Positions 23,322 to 34,975 of a stretch of DNA of 64,000 bases are shown here, piece by piece (positions within the stretch are counted from its first letter, which is position 1; every line of letters starts with the position of its first letter). A model generated the notes under the pieces. The model saw only the letters and a list, made by a program, of their open reading frames with translations, was not told where the DNA came from and ran no database searches. The translations under genes were made by a program, and so were the position numbers. The stretch comes from Castor canadensis. Its lineage: Eukaryota > Chordata > Mammalia > Rodentia > Castoridae. The stretch lies in the NCBI RefSeq assembly GCF_047511655.1, contig NC_133391.1, forward strand, positions 132,402,906 through 132,466,905, written 5' to 3'.

Positions 23322-23375
23322 ATTTGGCTGAGGATGTAGCTCACGGATAGGGCGCAGGGCACTCTATAAACCGTC
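23322..23375 (+). repeat. ID-like SINE fragment
   Basis: GGCTGAGGATGTAGCTCACG is an ID 5' end with an A-box. The copy is truncated. Confidence 0.5.
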
Positions 23376-24037
23376 ATCTTTTCACATACACCTCTGATTT
23401 TTGCAAAAGGGAAATGAGGTCTTACTTCTAACCTCAAGGTGGCATTTACAACCACCCTGTTTTATCTTTAAAAAGCTAGCTGAACCACTTATCTACTCGT
23501 TCTAGTGGATCACCACGTCCCAGGGATTCCTAGGCTTTTTCCCAAAATCTGTTCTCCCTCAAAAGATCCCCCAAGTGGCTTCCTGTATAGGAAGAGGAGG
23601 GAAATCTTTGTAGACGCTTTCTCCTTTTGCTTCCCCTCAAAGGTAGACAGGGCTTTGGTTTGTTTGGGGGGAAAGGGGAACCGAGGTGGGGGGAAGGGCA
23701 AGGGAGAGCTGCAGAGTGGCAGGAAGAGTTAGGCGTCCCAAATCCTCAAAGGACACCTAGCTCCCCCAAAGTGGGTTTGTGCACACACAGCTCTACATAC
23801 ACCCTTTTTCTGAAAAAAAGCCACGACGTAAGGCGTGGGGTAAAGGACCCTTCACCTCCTCTGCAGGCCTCAAGCCCAGCCCTGGGGCACCTGCCGGGCT
23901 TTAGAACCCAGACAGGAGGGAGTCAGGGCTCCCAAAGACGGCTTCAAATCCCGGGCGACTCCACCCCGCTCTTCCTTTAGCTCAAGTCTACCTCTACTCC
24001 AGGTCAGGGCCCAGAGGAAGGCCACGGGCCCACTCAC
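23376..24037. other. DDX4 intron 1, GC-richening toward promoter
   Basis: Non-coding. Base composition rises toward the promoter, producing chance ORFs on both strands (for example 23627-23980) that lack family resemblance. Confidence 0.6.
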
Positions 24038-24110
24038 CTCGCCGCTCCCTGCTCTCCCGGGTTCCTCGCAGGCTCCGACACGGCTTAAACGGTTGCACGT
24101 GCGCACGCCG
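24038..24110 (-). other. DDX4: DDX4 non-coding exon 1 (5' UTR), 5' end uncertain
   Basis: A strong donor, GCGGCGAG|GTGAGTGGG, lies on the minus strand with its GT at 24037-24036, inside the GC-rich block upstream of exon 2. Joining it to the exon 2 acceptor at 23248 removes a 789-bp intron and leaves a short untranslated leader, as in other mammalian DDX4 genes. The transcription start cannot be read from sequence alone. The end at 24110 is only a placeholder near the E-box. Confidence 0.6.
24096..24101. promoter_or_regulatory. CACGTG E-box in DDX4 promoter
   Basis: A perfect palindromic E-box lies in the presumed proximal promoter or exon 1. Germline gene promoters with such E-boxes are bound by the MAX/MGA module of PRC1.6 and by USF-type factors. 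Binding here is inferred. Confidence 0.55.
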
Positions 24111-24199
24111 CCTACGTCTGGTCAGGTGCGCTGCGCCAACAACAAATAGCACCAGGCGACCGGAGCCACCAGCCAATCAGCGCACAGCCAGCGCGTGGC

Positions 24200-24207
24200 T
24201 TCCCGCC
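24200..24207. promoter_or_regulatory. E2F/E2F6-type site TTCCCGCC
   Basis: The octamer TTCCCGCC (reverse complement GGCGGGAA) matches the E2F6 consensus. It lies about 100 bp from the E-box. The pair is the arrangement commonly found in promoters of meiotic and germline genes silenced by PRC1.6. Confidence 0.5.
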
Positions 24208-24290
24208 CCCACGCCCAGCCGCACGTTCGCGTTCGCGTGTTCCTTGCTTAGCTCTCGCCTTCCGAGCTGCGGTGGCGGGGTCCCCAGGCC

Positions 24291-24939
24291 TCCCTGACGA
24301 GTAGCCCGTTGGGCCTATCGCCCACTTAAATCCATGGTCTCGGGTGGAATCTTCAGTCTAGGGTGGCTTTAGATTTTCCCGGTGCAAGTGCTGCAAGCCA
24401 AATAGGTCACGTCCATGTTTCTAATACAACAAAATAAATTACTGGAACGGGGAGAATGTCCTGTTCCTTTAGCTTTCTCTGCCCTTTTACCTCCCAGGAT
24501 CCCTGGCGGTTGGCCCTCCTGGTTCTGTATTTCTGAAGCGCTGGCTTCACATCCGGGGAATCGGTGCCTTAAAGGGCGGCTGAGGCCTTTGGAAAAGGGC
24601 GAATTCCGTTTTCCTCCCAAGAAGAAGGGTGAGGATGGGCCTCTGTCCTGGTGGTACCCTGGGGAGCTGTAAAGAGTGCTAGCCTGTCATGTGAAGTTAG
24701 AGGTTCACCTTGTGGGAAAGAAACAGCCTCTGCTCCAGAAGAAAGGAGGAAATTGGTGCAAGCACAGGTCATTCATCAAAGCAGTAATGGCCAGACCAAT
24801 GGCCAAGGGTCATTTCAGTATTTAATGCTGTCATTACATATTCTGCCCACTCCCCACCCTTCCAAAAGTATGGAAAATCCCTATTTCCCCCATTCCTTCA
24901 AAAACCATGACAACCGACTGTCTAAAAAGTGTGGCTCTC
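24291..24939. other. Intergenic flank upstream of DDX4
   Basis: Moderately GC-rich shoulder of the DDX4 promoter. No exon or repeat recognised; overlapping ORFs occur on both strands. Confidence 0.5.
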
Positions 24940-25157
24940 AGCTGAGCCTGGTGATACACAGCTGTAATCTCAGCTCTGCAGGAGACTATAGGTAGCAAGA
25001 TGACCATCTGAAGCTGTCCTGAGCAAAACATGAGACTCTATCCAAACAATAGCTGAAGCAAAAAAGGGCTGGGGATGTGGCTCCAGTGGTAGAGCACCTC
25101 CCTAGCAGGGGATTGTGTGTTTAAAACTGGATTCAAACCCCAGTACCACATAGAAAG
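24940..25157 (+). repeat. B1-ID dimeric SINE
   Basis: GAGCCTGGTGATACACAGCT (7SL half), then GGGGATGTGGCTCCAGTGGT and ATTCAAACCCCAGTACC. A purine-rich (GGGA/GAAA)n tail runs to about 25210. Confidence 0.8.
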
Positions 25158-25210
25158 AGGGAGGGGAGGAGAAGGAAGAGGAGGGAAGAAAGAAAGAGGG
25201 AGAAAGAAAA

Positions 25211-27309
25211 TTTCAGCCCCAAGACCATGTTAAGATTTATCTACTTAGCACTAAACTTTGTCAGACCATTTGCAAAATGAATTTCAAAGATCATATTTAG
25301 CAAGGGCCAAACCACAACACATTTTAACATAATTGTCACTTAAAACTTGAATGAATTTTAGAAAACAGACATGTTTTTTTAAATACTCAGCAAGCACTCC
25401 CTGCTATTCACTTTTGCAGAGAACAGATTCATCTTGGTTTCAGGTATTTTAATGAGATGGTTCTTTATTTAAAAAAAAAACAAAACTATCTACATACACA
25501 CGCAATGTGTGAGAGCAAGCCCTATTAAGAAAAAAAGTGAATTCTGATGATAACTAGTTTAATATTGAGGAAAAGATAAATAAGCAATGGATGAAAATAG
25601 ATACTTCAAATCTAAACATAAACAGTGAAAAAGAACAAACATGTCTCAGTAAACATTTGCTCCTTGATGAAAATAAAACCAGTGTATTCTATTTTCTGGT
25701 TCCCACTTGGCAGTGTGGTGGAGATACATTGTAATACAGGGGAAAGGCAAGAATTCATGTCTTTGTTAAACTGTCTTAAAATGAGCATCTACTGTAAGCC
25801 AGATACTATATGCTATCCCACATAATAAGGTAGGACAATAGTTTAACCAAAGAAGTGTGTTTTAAAACAAAGCTTATAGTTAAGACACTTCATGCTTTAG
25901 AAAAGTGCACTAAATTCTCCAAGTTAACGTGAATATATTTTGTCTTTGTATGTTTCCAACATTATCTCCACATTATTTGAATAATGATTTTTTTGTTGGT
26001 GATGGTGGTATAGACTGTGCATAGCATAGCATCATGCTAAATTTTTCTTTTAATCTGCCAGTAGGCCAAAAGTGGACCACCTCAAATGGGGGAGAGTAGA
26101 TGTTCATTCTTAGGTGCCCATCAATATTTGAGAATCTCTATATATATTGTGTATTTAAAAAACAAAAAATATTTTAGGTTGGAGCCATGTAAAATCAACA
26201 CCATATGGAGGGGGAAGAGGGAACAATGTCTTCAAGATACCATCTTCCTAATAATGGTTTCTAGGGAATGAAATTGAGCAGAGAGGAGTTTTGGCATAAC
26301 TAAGTGTTTAGAGAAACAACTTTTCTGTATTTTTCCAGTAATGGCTAAGCTAATATTTACTAAAGTCTGATATACACCAACAACCTTTAGGCAATTTATG
26401 GACAATTTTGATTTTGATAGCTACAATGTTTTAGTGTTTATTTATTTTATTACTTATTAGAATGCCATAACTCACATGCCAAATATGATTTCAGAAATAT
26501 AATTATTTAGGATGAAGCTAATTTTTAAAATTTTGCCCAGAAATTAAGTATAGAGTAATGTGGAGGAATGGCAGAAATCATGAGGATCGCATTCAAATGC
26601 CTGAAGTGTGGGAAACACTGGTATGAATCAGAAGACTGGATCTGGTGGCGGGTCACTAGACAGATGTCTTCCATTTGAGTAATGATGTATGTTTCGTCAC
26701 CTGTTCTGATTCCATGCTCACTTAGCAACTTCCTGATTAATAATTCAACTTCCAAGTACTTTGACACTAGAAAAGAAGGTGACATGAATAAGGCATAACA
26801 GCACTTTTTAGTCCCCATTATGAAGTATACACTGAGATTCTGGTTTAGAAATAAGCCTTGTTTGACTGAGTTCAGATAGTGTTCTGGAGAGGTCCTATTT
26901 GTAATCAATCACCTCATAGGTCACCTAACACATTCAGTAGCTCCTAAATCCCCTTTCACATGTATTTACTGAGAAATAAAAAAGACTAAGCCAGGGTACC
27001 TTGGACAGTCCTTCCTTGAACTAAAGAGTGTTCTTGGCCCTTTGCAATACTGGTTCATCATTGAACTACGAAATTTAGCAAAATCACTAGAAAAACACAG
27101 TACACCAAGGTCCAGCAGTTTCCATTCCCACTAGATGTTACCTGTCTGTGAGAACAAAGGAGTCCAACTTCTCAGTGATTTGTGAATGTCATCACTCACA
27201 GTCATCCTGGGTATTTTAAAAAAAAAAAGATCACCTTAAGAGGAGATGCAGTGAGCAGAATCCATCTGTGAACTTGACCAGGGATGAAGGTCTACTTCTT
27301 CTAAGAATG
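25211..27309. other. Intergenic, 2.1 kb without recognised feature
   Basis: AT-rich. It includes a 127-codon minus-strand ORF at 26525-26908 with no recognisable motif or promoter. No repeat was named with confidence. Confidence 0.5.
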
Positions 27310-27400
27310 AAAGACTGACACTCTCTGACTGTCTATTTATTAACCTTATAACCCTGGGCAAATTGTTTAATTTTTCTTGGTAAAATGGGCATAACCAGGG
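27310..27400 (+). repeat. MIR fragment
   Basis: The words TTATAACCCTGGGCAAATTG and AAAATGGGCATAA match the MIR core and 3' region. Confidence 0.5.
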
Positions 27401-27574
27401 CCACCAGAAACAGTAACAGGCACACTGCTGTTAGGAATGCTTCCTAGCCTAACTCTGAAGGAAGGAAATTTGACAATGTCTAGCAAAATAACATACTCAT
27501 TTACCATTTGATTGAGAAATCCTGCTTCTAGAATTTATTTTGAAGATAGAAAATTTAACAATATTTTACACAAA

Positions 27575-28035
27575 ATTATTTTTATCATTTTATAGTACTG
27601 GAGATACATTGTGACATTTACAAAAGCTCTTACAAATACATCATAGTTAATTCACCCCCTCCATCATTCTCAACAGGCCTCATTTTTGCATTTTCATACT
27701 TGAGTACATTTCCACCATATTCACTCTCTAACACCCTTTCCTTATATACTCTCCCCTCCCACTGGTATCAACCTCCAGTTAGGACCTGTTTTACCTTCCT
27801 GTTTTCCATTTTTGAAAAAAAAAAAGACATTTGTTTATTTAAGATAGTTATACAGGGTGTTTCATTGTGACATTTCCATGTATACATGTACTATAACCCA
27901 AAGTGGTTCATCCCCTCTATTTTCCTTTCTTCCTTAGTCCCCTTCTTATGGTGATTTAAACAAGTTTAAAAATTCTATAATCATTCTGTATACAAAGTAC
28001 ATCAATCATATTCACCTTCTTAACTTCTTCACAAA
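27575..28035 (-). mobile_element. L1 3' end (antisense)
   Basis: Reverse complement of the local L1 tail family: GGTGTTTCATTGTGACATTT, CCACTGGTATCAACCTCCAG and AGGACCTGTTTTACCTTCCT correspond to the sense phrases at 4990-5100 and 16630-16690. Confidence 0.75.
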
Positions 28036-28435
28036 ATTATTAATTGCAGGACTAAAAGCAAAATACCAAGAACAACCCCAAACTCCCTCAATAGCAGACT
28101 GAACTGTCTTCCAATTGGTTATCTGCAGCCATGAAATGTAAAGAAGATTTTCTATATATACCCTTATGGAGTGACTAGCAGGAAAGAAAAAGGAAAGCCA
28201 GATGCAAGCTAATGTGTCCAGATGCTACCTTTATTCTAAAAAAGAGGTATATTTGCTAATGTTTCTAATGGAAGGATAAACCAAAAATTAATGAAATGAC
28301 TATGCATAAGAAGGAAAAGAACAAACAGGTAGAAAGGGATGTGGATGTGTATTAGACTTCTTAGTAGATTTGATTGTAAAAACATTTGACTGTTACACAA
28401 AATTATAAAACAAACTCAAATCAAAATATAAACAT
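28036..28435. other. Intergenic, no recognised feature
   Basis: About 400 bp of unique AT-rich sequence. Confidence 0.5.
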
Positions 28436-28612
28436 TCCAGCCCTTGGGAGGCAGAAGCAGGAAGATCTCAAATTCCAGGCTTGTCTGGGCTGCATAGCAT
28501 GATACCGTTTCAAGAAAAATAATGTTCTGTGGGGAAGAGTGGAAGAGTGCTTGCCTAGCATGCAGGAGACCCTGGGTTCAATTCCCAGCACTGCTAAATA
28601 AATAAATAATAG
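28436..28612 (+). repeat. B1-ID dimeric SINE
   Basis: A truncated 7SL half (GGAGGCAGAAGCAGGAAGAT), then AGAGTGCTTGCCTAGCATGC and GGGTTCAATTCCCAGCAC. Confidence 0.8.
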
Positions 28613-28784
28613 CAATTTGAATACATGTCCCTAGTGGGATATATTCTAGGGCAAGAAGATCTGCAAAAATTAAACCATTTTGAAAATCATACTGTTAGTA
28701 ATAAATGGAAAACAATCTTAAGAACTAAGATTTTTCACTGTGATAACAGATGGAAATTTAAAATTAAAATTAAGAAATAAGCCT

Positions 28785-29640
28785 GTCGCATGACCCATGT
28801 TTATTGCAGCACTATTCACAATGGCTAAGCTATGGAAACAGCCAAGATGCCCCCCTACTGATGAATGGATTAAGAAAATGTGGTATTTATATACAATGGA
28901 ATTTTATTCAGCCACAAAGAAGAATGAAATTTTGTTGTTTGCAAGTAAATGGATGGAACTGGAGAACATTGTTTTAAGTAAAGTTAGCCAGGTTCAGAAG
29001 GCCAGAAGCAACATGTTTTCTCTCATATGTGAAATATACAGCAATATTATGAAAAACAGGTCACGCTAAGGGAAGGTCACTTATGGGGGGTGTAAAAGAA
29101 AGAAGTTAAGAAGGTGAATATAGTTGATGTACTCTCTATACAAGAATCAATATAGAATTTTTAACTGGTCAAAACCACCATAAGAAAGGGACTAAGGTAG
29201 AAAGAAGAAAAAGAGAGGATATGAACAAATTGGGCTATAATACATATGTACATGGAAGTGCCACAAGGAAACTCCCTGTGTAGCTGTCTTAAATAAGCAA
29301 AAATGTCTTTTTTTTTTTCACAAAATCAGAAAATAGGAGGGCAGACTAGGTCCTGCCGGGCAGGTTGTTAGTACCAGTGTGAGGGGGGAGGTGGTGGGGA
29401 AAGGGTGTAGGACCGTGAATATGTTGCAAATACTGTGTACACATGCATGTAAATGGGAAAATGATACCTGTTCAAACTATTCCAGGAATGGGGACAGGGG
29501 GATTTAAAAAGAATGGTGGAGGGGTGAATTCAAGTATGATATATTTGATATATTGTAAGAACTTTTGTAAATGCCACAATATACCCCCACCCAGCACAAC
29601 CATTAAAAAAAAAATAGAAGGGCAGTATGGCTCTAGTCCT
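28785..29640 (+). mobile_element. L1 LINE 3' end with ORF2 C-terminus remnant
   Basis: Positions 28797-29069 keep a 90-codon open stretch resembling the L1 ORF2 C-terminal end (WIKKMWYLYTMEF, SKWMELENI, NMFSLICE). The 3' UTR of the local L1 family follows, with an A-rich tail at 29606-29660. Because the frame is still open, this is one of the younger L1 copies here, but it is heavily 5'-truncated and cannot be active. Confidence 0.85.
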
Positions 29641-29816
29641 TAAAAAAAAAGAAAAAGATAAAAGCCTATATACCTAAATTTGAATTGAAACTATCACTAT
29701 GAACTCATAATATTTTTTGAAAAAAAGAAATGGTCCCCTAACTATCCTTGAAAAAGTCTGCAAACAATGACTACCCCTTTAGCAATAAGCATGGTAGTAC
29801 ACAGATTGTGATCTCT

Positions 29817-30007
29817 CTTTTTTTTTCCAGTACTGAGGTTTGAATTCAGGGTCTACACCTTGAGCCACTCCACCTGCCCTTTTTTTTTTTTTTTCCGCGA
29901 TAAGGTCTCACAAATTATTTGTCTGGGCTGGCTTTGAACCATGATCCTTCTGAGCTCTGCCTCCTGAGTAGCTAGGATTACAGGAGTGAGCCACCAGTGG
30001 CCGGCTA
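29817..30007 (-). repeat. B1-ID dimeric SINE (antisense)
   Basis: Poly-T, CAGTACTGAGGTTTGAATTC, CTTGAGCCACTCCACC, then TAGGATTACAGGAGTGAGCC. Confidence 0.85.
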
Positions 30008-30484
30008 GATTGTGGTCTCTCTAAGTAACCAACCTCCTTGGCAAAAAGCAAGGACGCTTTCTAAAGTGGCCAAAGCATAAGGACCTAACTGAAATGGGCT
30101 CTCACTATCCAGATTCAGGACAAGTTAAATATCAAAGTAAAAGAACAATAGTAGCATGTTATAACTCATTGAATAAGATATGAAAACATGATACATTTGT
30201 TATATTAACAAAAAATAAGCAAATAAAGGTGACAGGGAAAATCTCTTCCTTACAGAAGATTGCTAATTAACAAATGTAGAACAAATAGAGGGGTTATAAC
30301 CACTTTGCAGCTAGTACAATAATATTTGATTCTGGCTTACTAAAACATGCAGCTGAAAGTTTGATGGAAAAAAAGACATTAATAAGGCCTAAAAGTTTCC
30401 CCATATCAATTATAGAGAAAAGAAGAACTATACAATGGAGAAACCTGGCAGATACTATCTTAAACAAGTGATCAGAGCCCTTTG
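30008..30484. other. Intergenic, no recognised feature
   Basis: About 480 bp of AT-rich unique DNA. Confidence 0.5.
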
Positions 30485-31065
30485 TTATTTATTACTGTAT
30501 AACAAACTATTTCAAATTATGCCAAAATATGGTGGCTTTGGTTCTATGGACTGAGGAGACTCAACTGAGACCTCTCATGCAATTACATTAAAATGTGGGC
30601 TGGAACTTAATTCATCTCACTGTTCAATATCAATTTGTTTAAATGATGGATTCTTTGCTTTGATATCTGGTGGCTGGGATGGCTAGAACAGGTGGATACT
30701 GCCCAAGTATCTTTCTCTGCAAGTGGCTGGCTTGGGCTTCCTCACAGGTTGGTGGGTGATCTCAATCAGACTTTGTATGGTGGTTGCCTACCTCTAAAGT
30801 GAGCCTTCCAACTGAGCAAACATTCCAAGGACAGCATTCCAAGACACCAGGAAAGAATCTGCAAGGCTTGTTAAGATCTGGCATAAGAACTTAAAGATAT
30901 ATTTGATGTATTGCAAGAGCTTTTATAAATGTCACAATGTACCCCCAGCACAATATTTTTAAAAAGAAGAAGAAATTAAAGTTACATCTGTCACATTCTA
31001 TTGGTTATAAGAAAGTCAAAGATCCAATCCAGATTCAAGGAGAGGAGTCTACATAACACCATGAA
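30485..31065 (+). repeat. Ancient mammalian interspersed repeat, split by L1 stub
   Basis: TTACTGTATAACAAACTATT, GGGCTTCCTCACAGG and GTCACATTCTATTGGTTATA, CCAGATTCAAGGAGAGGAG form the familiar order of an old mammalian repeat. It is interrupted at 30897-30969. Family name not assigned. Confidence 0.6.
30897..30969 (+). mobile_element. 73-bp L1-tail stub with 12-bp TSD
   Basis: The insert matches the extreme 3' end of the L1 at 29530-29615 (AAATGTCACAATGTACCCCC, then an A-rich end). It is flanked by AAGAACTTAAAG (30885-30896) and AAGAAATTAAAG (30970-30981), one mismatch. Confidence 0.75.
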
Positions 31066-31159
31066 AACTGGAGGTATGGTTCAATGAAGAACTTGGAGAT
31101 TAGCTATAGATGATCAATGTGCAGCACTTGACTCCTTTGGCAACCTCAAGACCCTCGAT

Positions 31160-32860
31160 TCACAATAAGCTCATTATTTGTTCTTTTAATGATGTCCCAA
31201 AGTTCCCATAGTCTTTCTTCATTCTTTCATCTTTTTTCTCCTCTCACTATATTTTCAAATCACCTGTCTTGGAGCTCACTAATTTTCTCCTCTGTTTGAT
31301 TTATTATGCTATCAATGCTTTATTATTGCATTTTTAATTTCACTTAGTGTATTTCTTAGCTCAAGGATTTTTGTTGACTATTTTTTAAGTTGCTTCCTTC
31401 TCTCTGCTAGTTTTGTTTGCTAGGATATTGAATCATTTCTCTTTGTTCTCTTGAAACAAAGATGCTCTCCTGAGCATTTGCCCATACTGGTCACTGTCAG
31501 TTTTTGACACCTTTTCTGACTACTAGATGAGGTTGTGATTGTCTGAATGTTCTTGATGTTTGTTGGCATGTGATATCATCTGAGAAATAAAGGACTGAGT
31601 ATTTATTCTGATCTTCATAATCTGGCTTTGTTTATTTCTGTCTTTCCAGAAATTCAGGTAGGATGCTTGTGTTCTCTGAACCTGTAGTCACTTCCACAAT
31701 TTCAGCACTAGGTGGCATCCTAAGTTCAGATTGGCTATGAGTCTGCTATTTGGTGTGTTGTCACTGAATCAGAGGGCTATACAAGCTCAAGTTTACCCCA
31801 AATCTATAGGTGATGTGTTGTTCAGTATGAATTAGGAGAGTACCCACAAAGGCTAGTTCATCCCTACAACCCTTTCAGTGGGGGCAGGGTAGACACAAAT
31901 GTCTTATCTGTAGTCACAAGCCTGTGGTCTGGATCTGTGGAATTCCATCTACCTCTGGACAGAATCAACGGAAAGGGACAGCTGCAGGCTCCTATGTCAC
32001 ACAGTGGCCATAAACACCAAAATTATGTGTCATACCTTGAACCCACAACCCACCAAGACCAGCAGAGTACTGCCAACGCCCACACTGCTAAGGGTTGCCA
32101 ATTGCTGAAGTGGACTCATAGCCCAAGACTACTACAACCAGTGATAGGTGATGCTGACTGGAATAGAGGTTTAATAGGCCTCATGTCTTTCCTAGCACTG
32201 GAGCTTTTCCAGATGCTGTGTCTGCAAGCAGGCATGGGGATGGCTGCTGTTAGTATCTGCCTACTCAGTGTCAGGTTTTACCACTGAGCACTGAGTTCCA
32301 AAGCAAAGTCCTTGTACATTAATACCTCCATTCTACCCCCAGTGAATGGAATCTTGCTCCATGCTATGCTGTCCAATGTTGTGATAGTGTTAGTGAAGAC
32401 AGTCCCTTGACTGCCGAGGCTGATATTGAGCTGGGTCACATCTGAGACTCATAGCCACAAGAACCTGCATAGTCTCAGGGATGTACTAGGCCCATGCCAC
32501 AGGATTTGAAGATTCAAGCTGAAACAAGTCCACCCCACCAGGGTGCAAAACTGTACATGGTGCCAGCACAAGTCTTCAGCTCCACCTGTGAACACTGGCC
32601 TAATATTAGCTGTGCTGCTGGAGAATGGAGGAAGGGCAGCAGAGACAGTGCCTCGGTCACTGAGGCTAATATTAAGCTAGGTTACATCTGATGATTCTAT
32701 CATGTTCAATCAAAGAACTGTTAACTGACCACGGACTGAAACCTCCAAAACTGTGAGCCAAAACAAACCTTTCTTCTTTTAAAGTTGCTTTTAGGCCTTT
32801 TGTTATAATAGTGGAAAGATAACAAATGCAATCAATCTTGGATTTTCAGCACTCAAAAAT
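31160..32860. repeat. Probable ancient repeat tract, family unassigned
   Basis: From about 31180 the text (TGTCTTGGAGCTCACTAATT and neighbours) resembles old mammalian interspersed repeat DNA. The part from 31660 to 32700 is less AT-rich and has a 49-bp word at 32397-32445 repeated at 32643-32691 with about 78% identity. The 116-codon ORF at 31937-32287 shows no known domain. Confidence 0.35.
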
Positions 32861-33024
32861 TGTGGGCTAATGAACCTCTCAGGTATTTTGTTATATATAG
32901 CATATATATATTAAACATAGCATTTAAATGTCAAACTCCATCTCTTTGGAGGCAAGTCAAATAGCAAATAAGGTGCTTTATTTTTAACTAGGTTACTTGG
33001 AATTTACTCCACATGCATGACATT

Positions 33025-33222
33025 TTGTTTTTGTTTTTGCAGTATTGTTAATTGAACCCAGTGCTTCCTGCTTGCTAGGAAACACCCCACCTCTTGAGCT
33101 ATATCCCCAGTCCTTTTGTTTTTGAAAAAGAGTCTTGCTAACTTTGCTGGACTAGCCTAAAATTCCTGCCTCCACCTCCTGAGTAGCTGGGATTATAGGT
33201 GTGCAGCACCATACCAGGGTCA
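33025..33222 (-). repeat. B1-ID dimeric SINE (antisense)
   Basis: TTGCAGTATTGTTAATTGAA, CTCTTGAGCTATATCCCCAG, then GAGTAGCTGGGATTATAGGT. Confidence 0.8.
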
Positions 33223-33839
33223 TATGCATGATATTAGTAGTCAATGAAAGATTGAGTAGAGTTTATACATAAAATTTGGGGCTCCTGCTCTCTGAGTTTC
33301 TCATAGTATTCTCTATTACTTTCTAGCAGTTGTAATTGTCTCAAATTCCATTCTCTACTTTTTCAGGCCAAAAAAACTGACCTACCAGAATTCCAGCTAC
33401 TTCTAATAATGCAAACTGTAGGTAGTATCTGTGAAAACGGAAGGAACTCATTCTTTGCTATTGTCTTCTTCCAAATGCCCTCTCCCCTCCAGAGTCTGAC
33501 TGCTTCTGCTTTCTCTACAGTGCCAACAGGTACTATTTTCTTTGTATTCTGTGCAGGGTTTAGCAGTGGTGTGGGTCAGTTATTAGCAAAGAGACTCTAC
33601 TCATACATTGGATAAGAGGCTTAAATTTCCATGGAAAAAATGATCAAGGATTAGGGGTTGTAGTGTGGAAGAGCTCTACATTCTATATTAGAGAATTTAG
33701 AAGAATTTGGATCAATCCTAGTCATTTCCCATACCATAAATCTTGTCCAACTCATTTTTATTCCACCTTACTCTGGTGGCTTATCCAGACTCTTCCCAAT
33801 CAACCTCCACTCTTTTCTTCATGCACCAAGTATTTACCT
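33223..33839. other. Intergenic, no recognised feature
   Basis: About 600 bp without a clear gene or repeat; short plus-strand ORFs only. Confidence 0.45.
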
Positions 33840-34202
33840 TTCTAAGAATTTTTCCATTTCAGCTAGTTTATCTAATTTGCTGGCATATAATTGTTCATAA
33901 TATTGCTTGTCATTTTATTTCTGTAAGGTAGATAGTAATGATTACACTTTTCACTTCTGCTTTTAGTAATTTGAGTCTTCTTTTTTTTCTGGTCAGTCTA
34001 GATAGTTTTGTTGATTTTATTGAGCTTTTGCAAAAACTATAGGTTTTATTGATTCTGTTTATTGTTTTCCTATTCTCTCTTTCATTTAGCTCTACTCTAA
34101 TCCTGATTATTTCCTTCCTTCTGCTGGTTTTGGGACTACTTTTCCCTTATTTTTCAATTTCCCTAAGATATGAGGTTTATTTTCTGAGTTGAGATCTTCT
34201 TT

Positions 34203-34323
34203 TTTGTTTTTACTTACTTGATACTGAGTATTGCTATATAGCCAGGCTGGCCTCAAATACATGATCCTCCTGGCTCCATCTCCCAAGTGCTGAGATTACA
34301 AGTGTACCCCACTAGGCCCAGCT
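34203..34323 (-). repeat. B1-like SINE (antisense)
   Basis: GAGTATTGCTATATAGCCAG, GCTGGCCTCAAATACATGAT, CTGAGATTACAAGTGTACCC. Confidence 0.8.
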
Positions 34324-34452
34324 TTTTCCTTTATTTTTTTAATGTAGGCATTTATTGGTATAAATTGTCCCATAAATACTGCTTTTGCTACATCCTGTTA
34401 TTATTGGTCTGTTGTGCTTTTGCTTTCATTTATCTCAAAGTCTTTTTGTTTT

Positions 34453-34937
34453 ATTTTGTTTCTTGTGGTATTGTGGATTGAACCCAGGGTCTTGCACTTG
34501 CTAGGCAAGCGCTCTACAACTTAAGTCACAGTCCCAGACCTTTTGTTTCAGTTATTTTTCAGATAAGTTTCATGTTTTTAGCCTGGACCACAATCCTCTT
34601 ACTTACATCTCCTGTGTATCAGGGATTAAGACACTTGCTACCACACCCAAGTTATTGGTTGATATGGGGGTTTTGCTAACTGTTTTGCTTGGGCTTACTT
34701 CAAACCACAATCTCCACCTCCCAAATAGCTGATATTAAAGGTCCTTGTTTTAGTTATTTTTCAGATAGGGTCTCATGCTTTTGCGTGGGACCAGCCTTAG
34801 ACAATGATCCACCCAACTCAACCTCCTGCATAGCTGGGATTACAAACGTGAGCCACCATGCCCAGCTCGTGTTTTGAGGTAGAATCTTAATAACATTTTT
34901 TGCCAAGCTGGCCTTGAACCATGATCCTCCCATCTTT
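34453..34937 (-). repeat. Antisense ID plus several B1-like halves
   Basis: An ID unit (TCTTGCACTTGCTAGGCAAG) is followed by three antisense 7SL-like halves ending near 34660, 34740 and 34937 (GGATTACAAACGTGAGCCAC). This is a multimeric or nested SINE cluster. Confidence 0.7.
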
Positions 34938-34941
34938 TTTG

Positions 34942-34975
34942 GTGTGTGTGTGTGTGTGTGTATGTGCATATGTGT
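34942..34975. repeat. (GT)n microsatellite
   Basis: A GT run of about ten units with variant ends, adjacent to a SINE. Confidence 0.9.

Larger units (their letters stand above)
24030..24290 (-). promoter_or_regulatory. DDX4: DDX4 CpG-rich promoter
   Basis: This is a locally CpG-dense block in otherwise AT-rich DNA, just upstream of DDX4 exon 2. It contains a CACGTG E-box (24096-24101), an overlapping NRF1-like GTGCGCACGC (24100-24109), a CCAAT box in plus orientation (24173-24177) and an E2F-type TTCCCGCC (24200-24207). There is no clear TATA box at the expected place. In mammals this promoter is methylated and silenced in somatic cells and active in germ cells. That is established for DDX4 orthologues, not shown by this sequence. 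Confidence 0.75.

Noticed and set aside
26525..26908. 127-codon minus-strand ORF as an intergenic gene
   Set aside because: No recognisable domain, no promoter, no splice context, and an unremarkable length for AT-rich DNA.
28797..29069. 90-codon ORF as a cellular protein
   Set aside because: It is the C-terminal remnant of L1 ORF2.
31937..32287. 116-codon ORF as a gene
   Set aside because: No family resemblance; it lies in a probable old repeat tract with an internal duplication.
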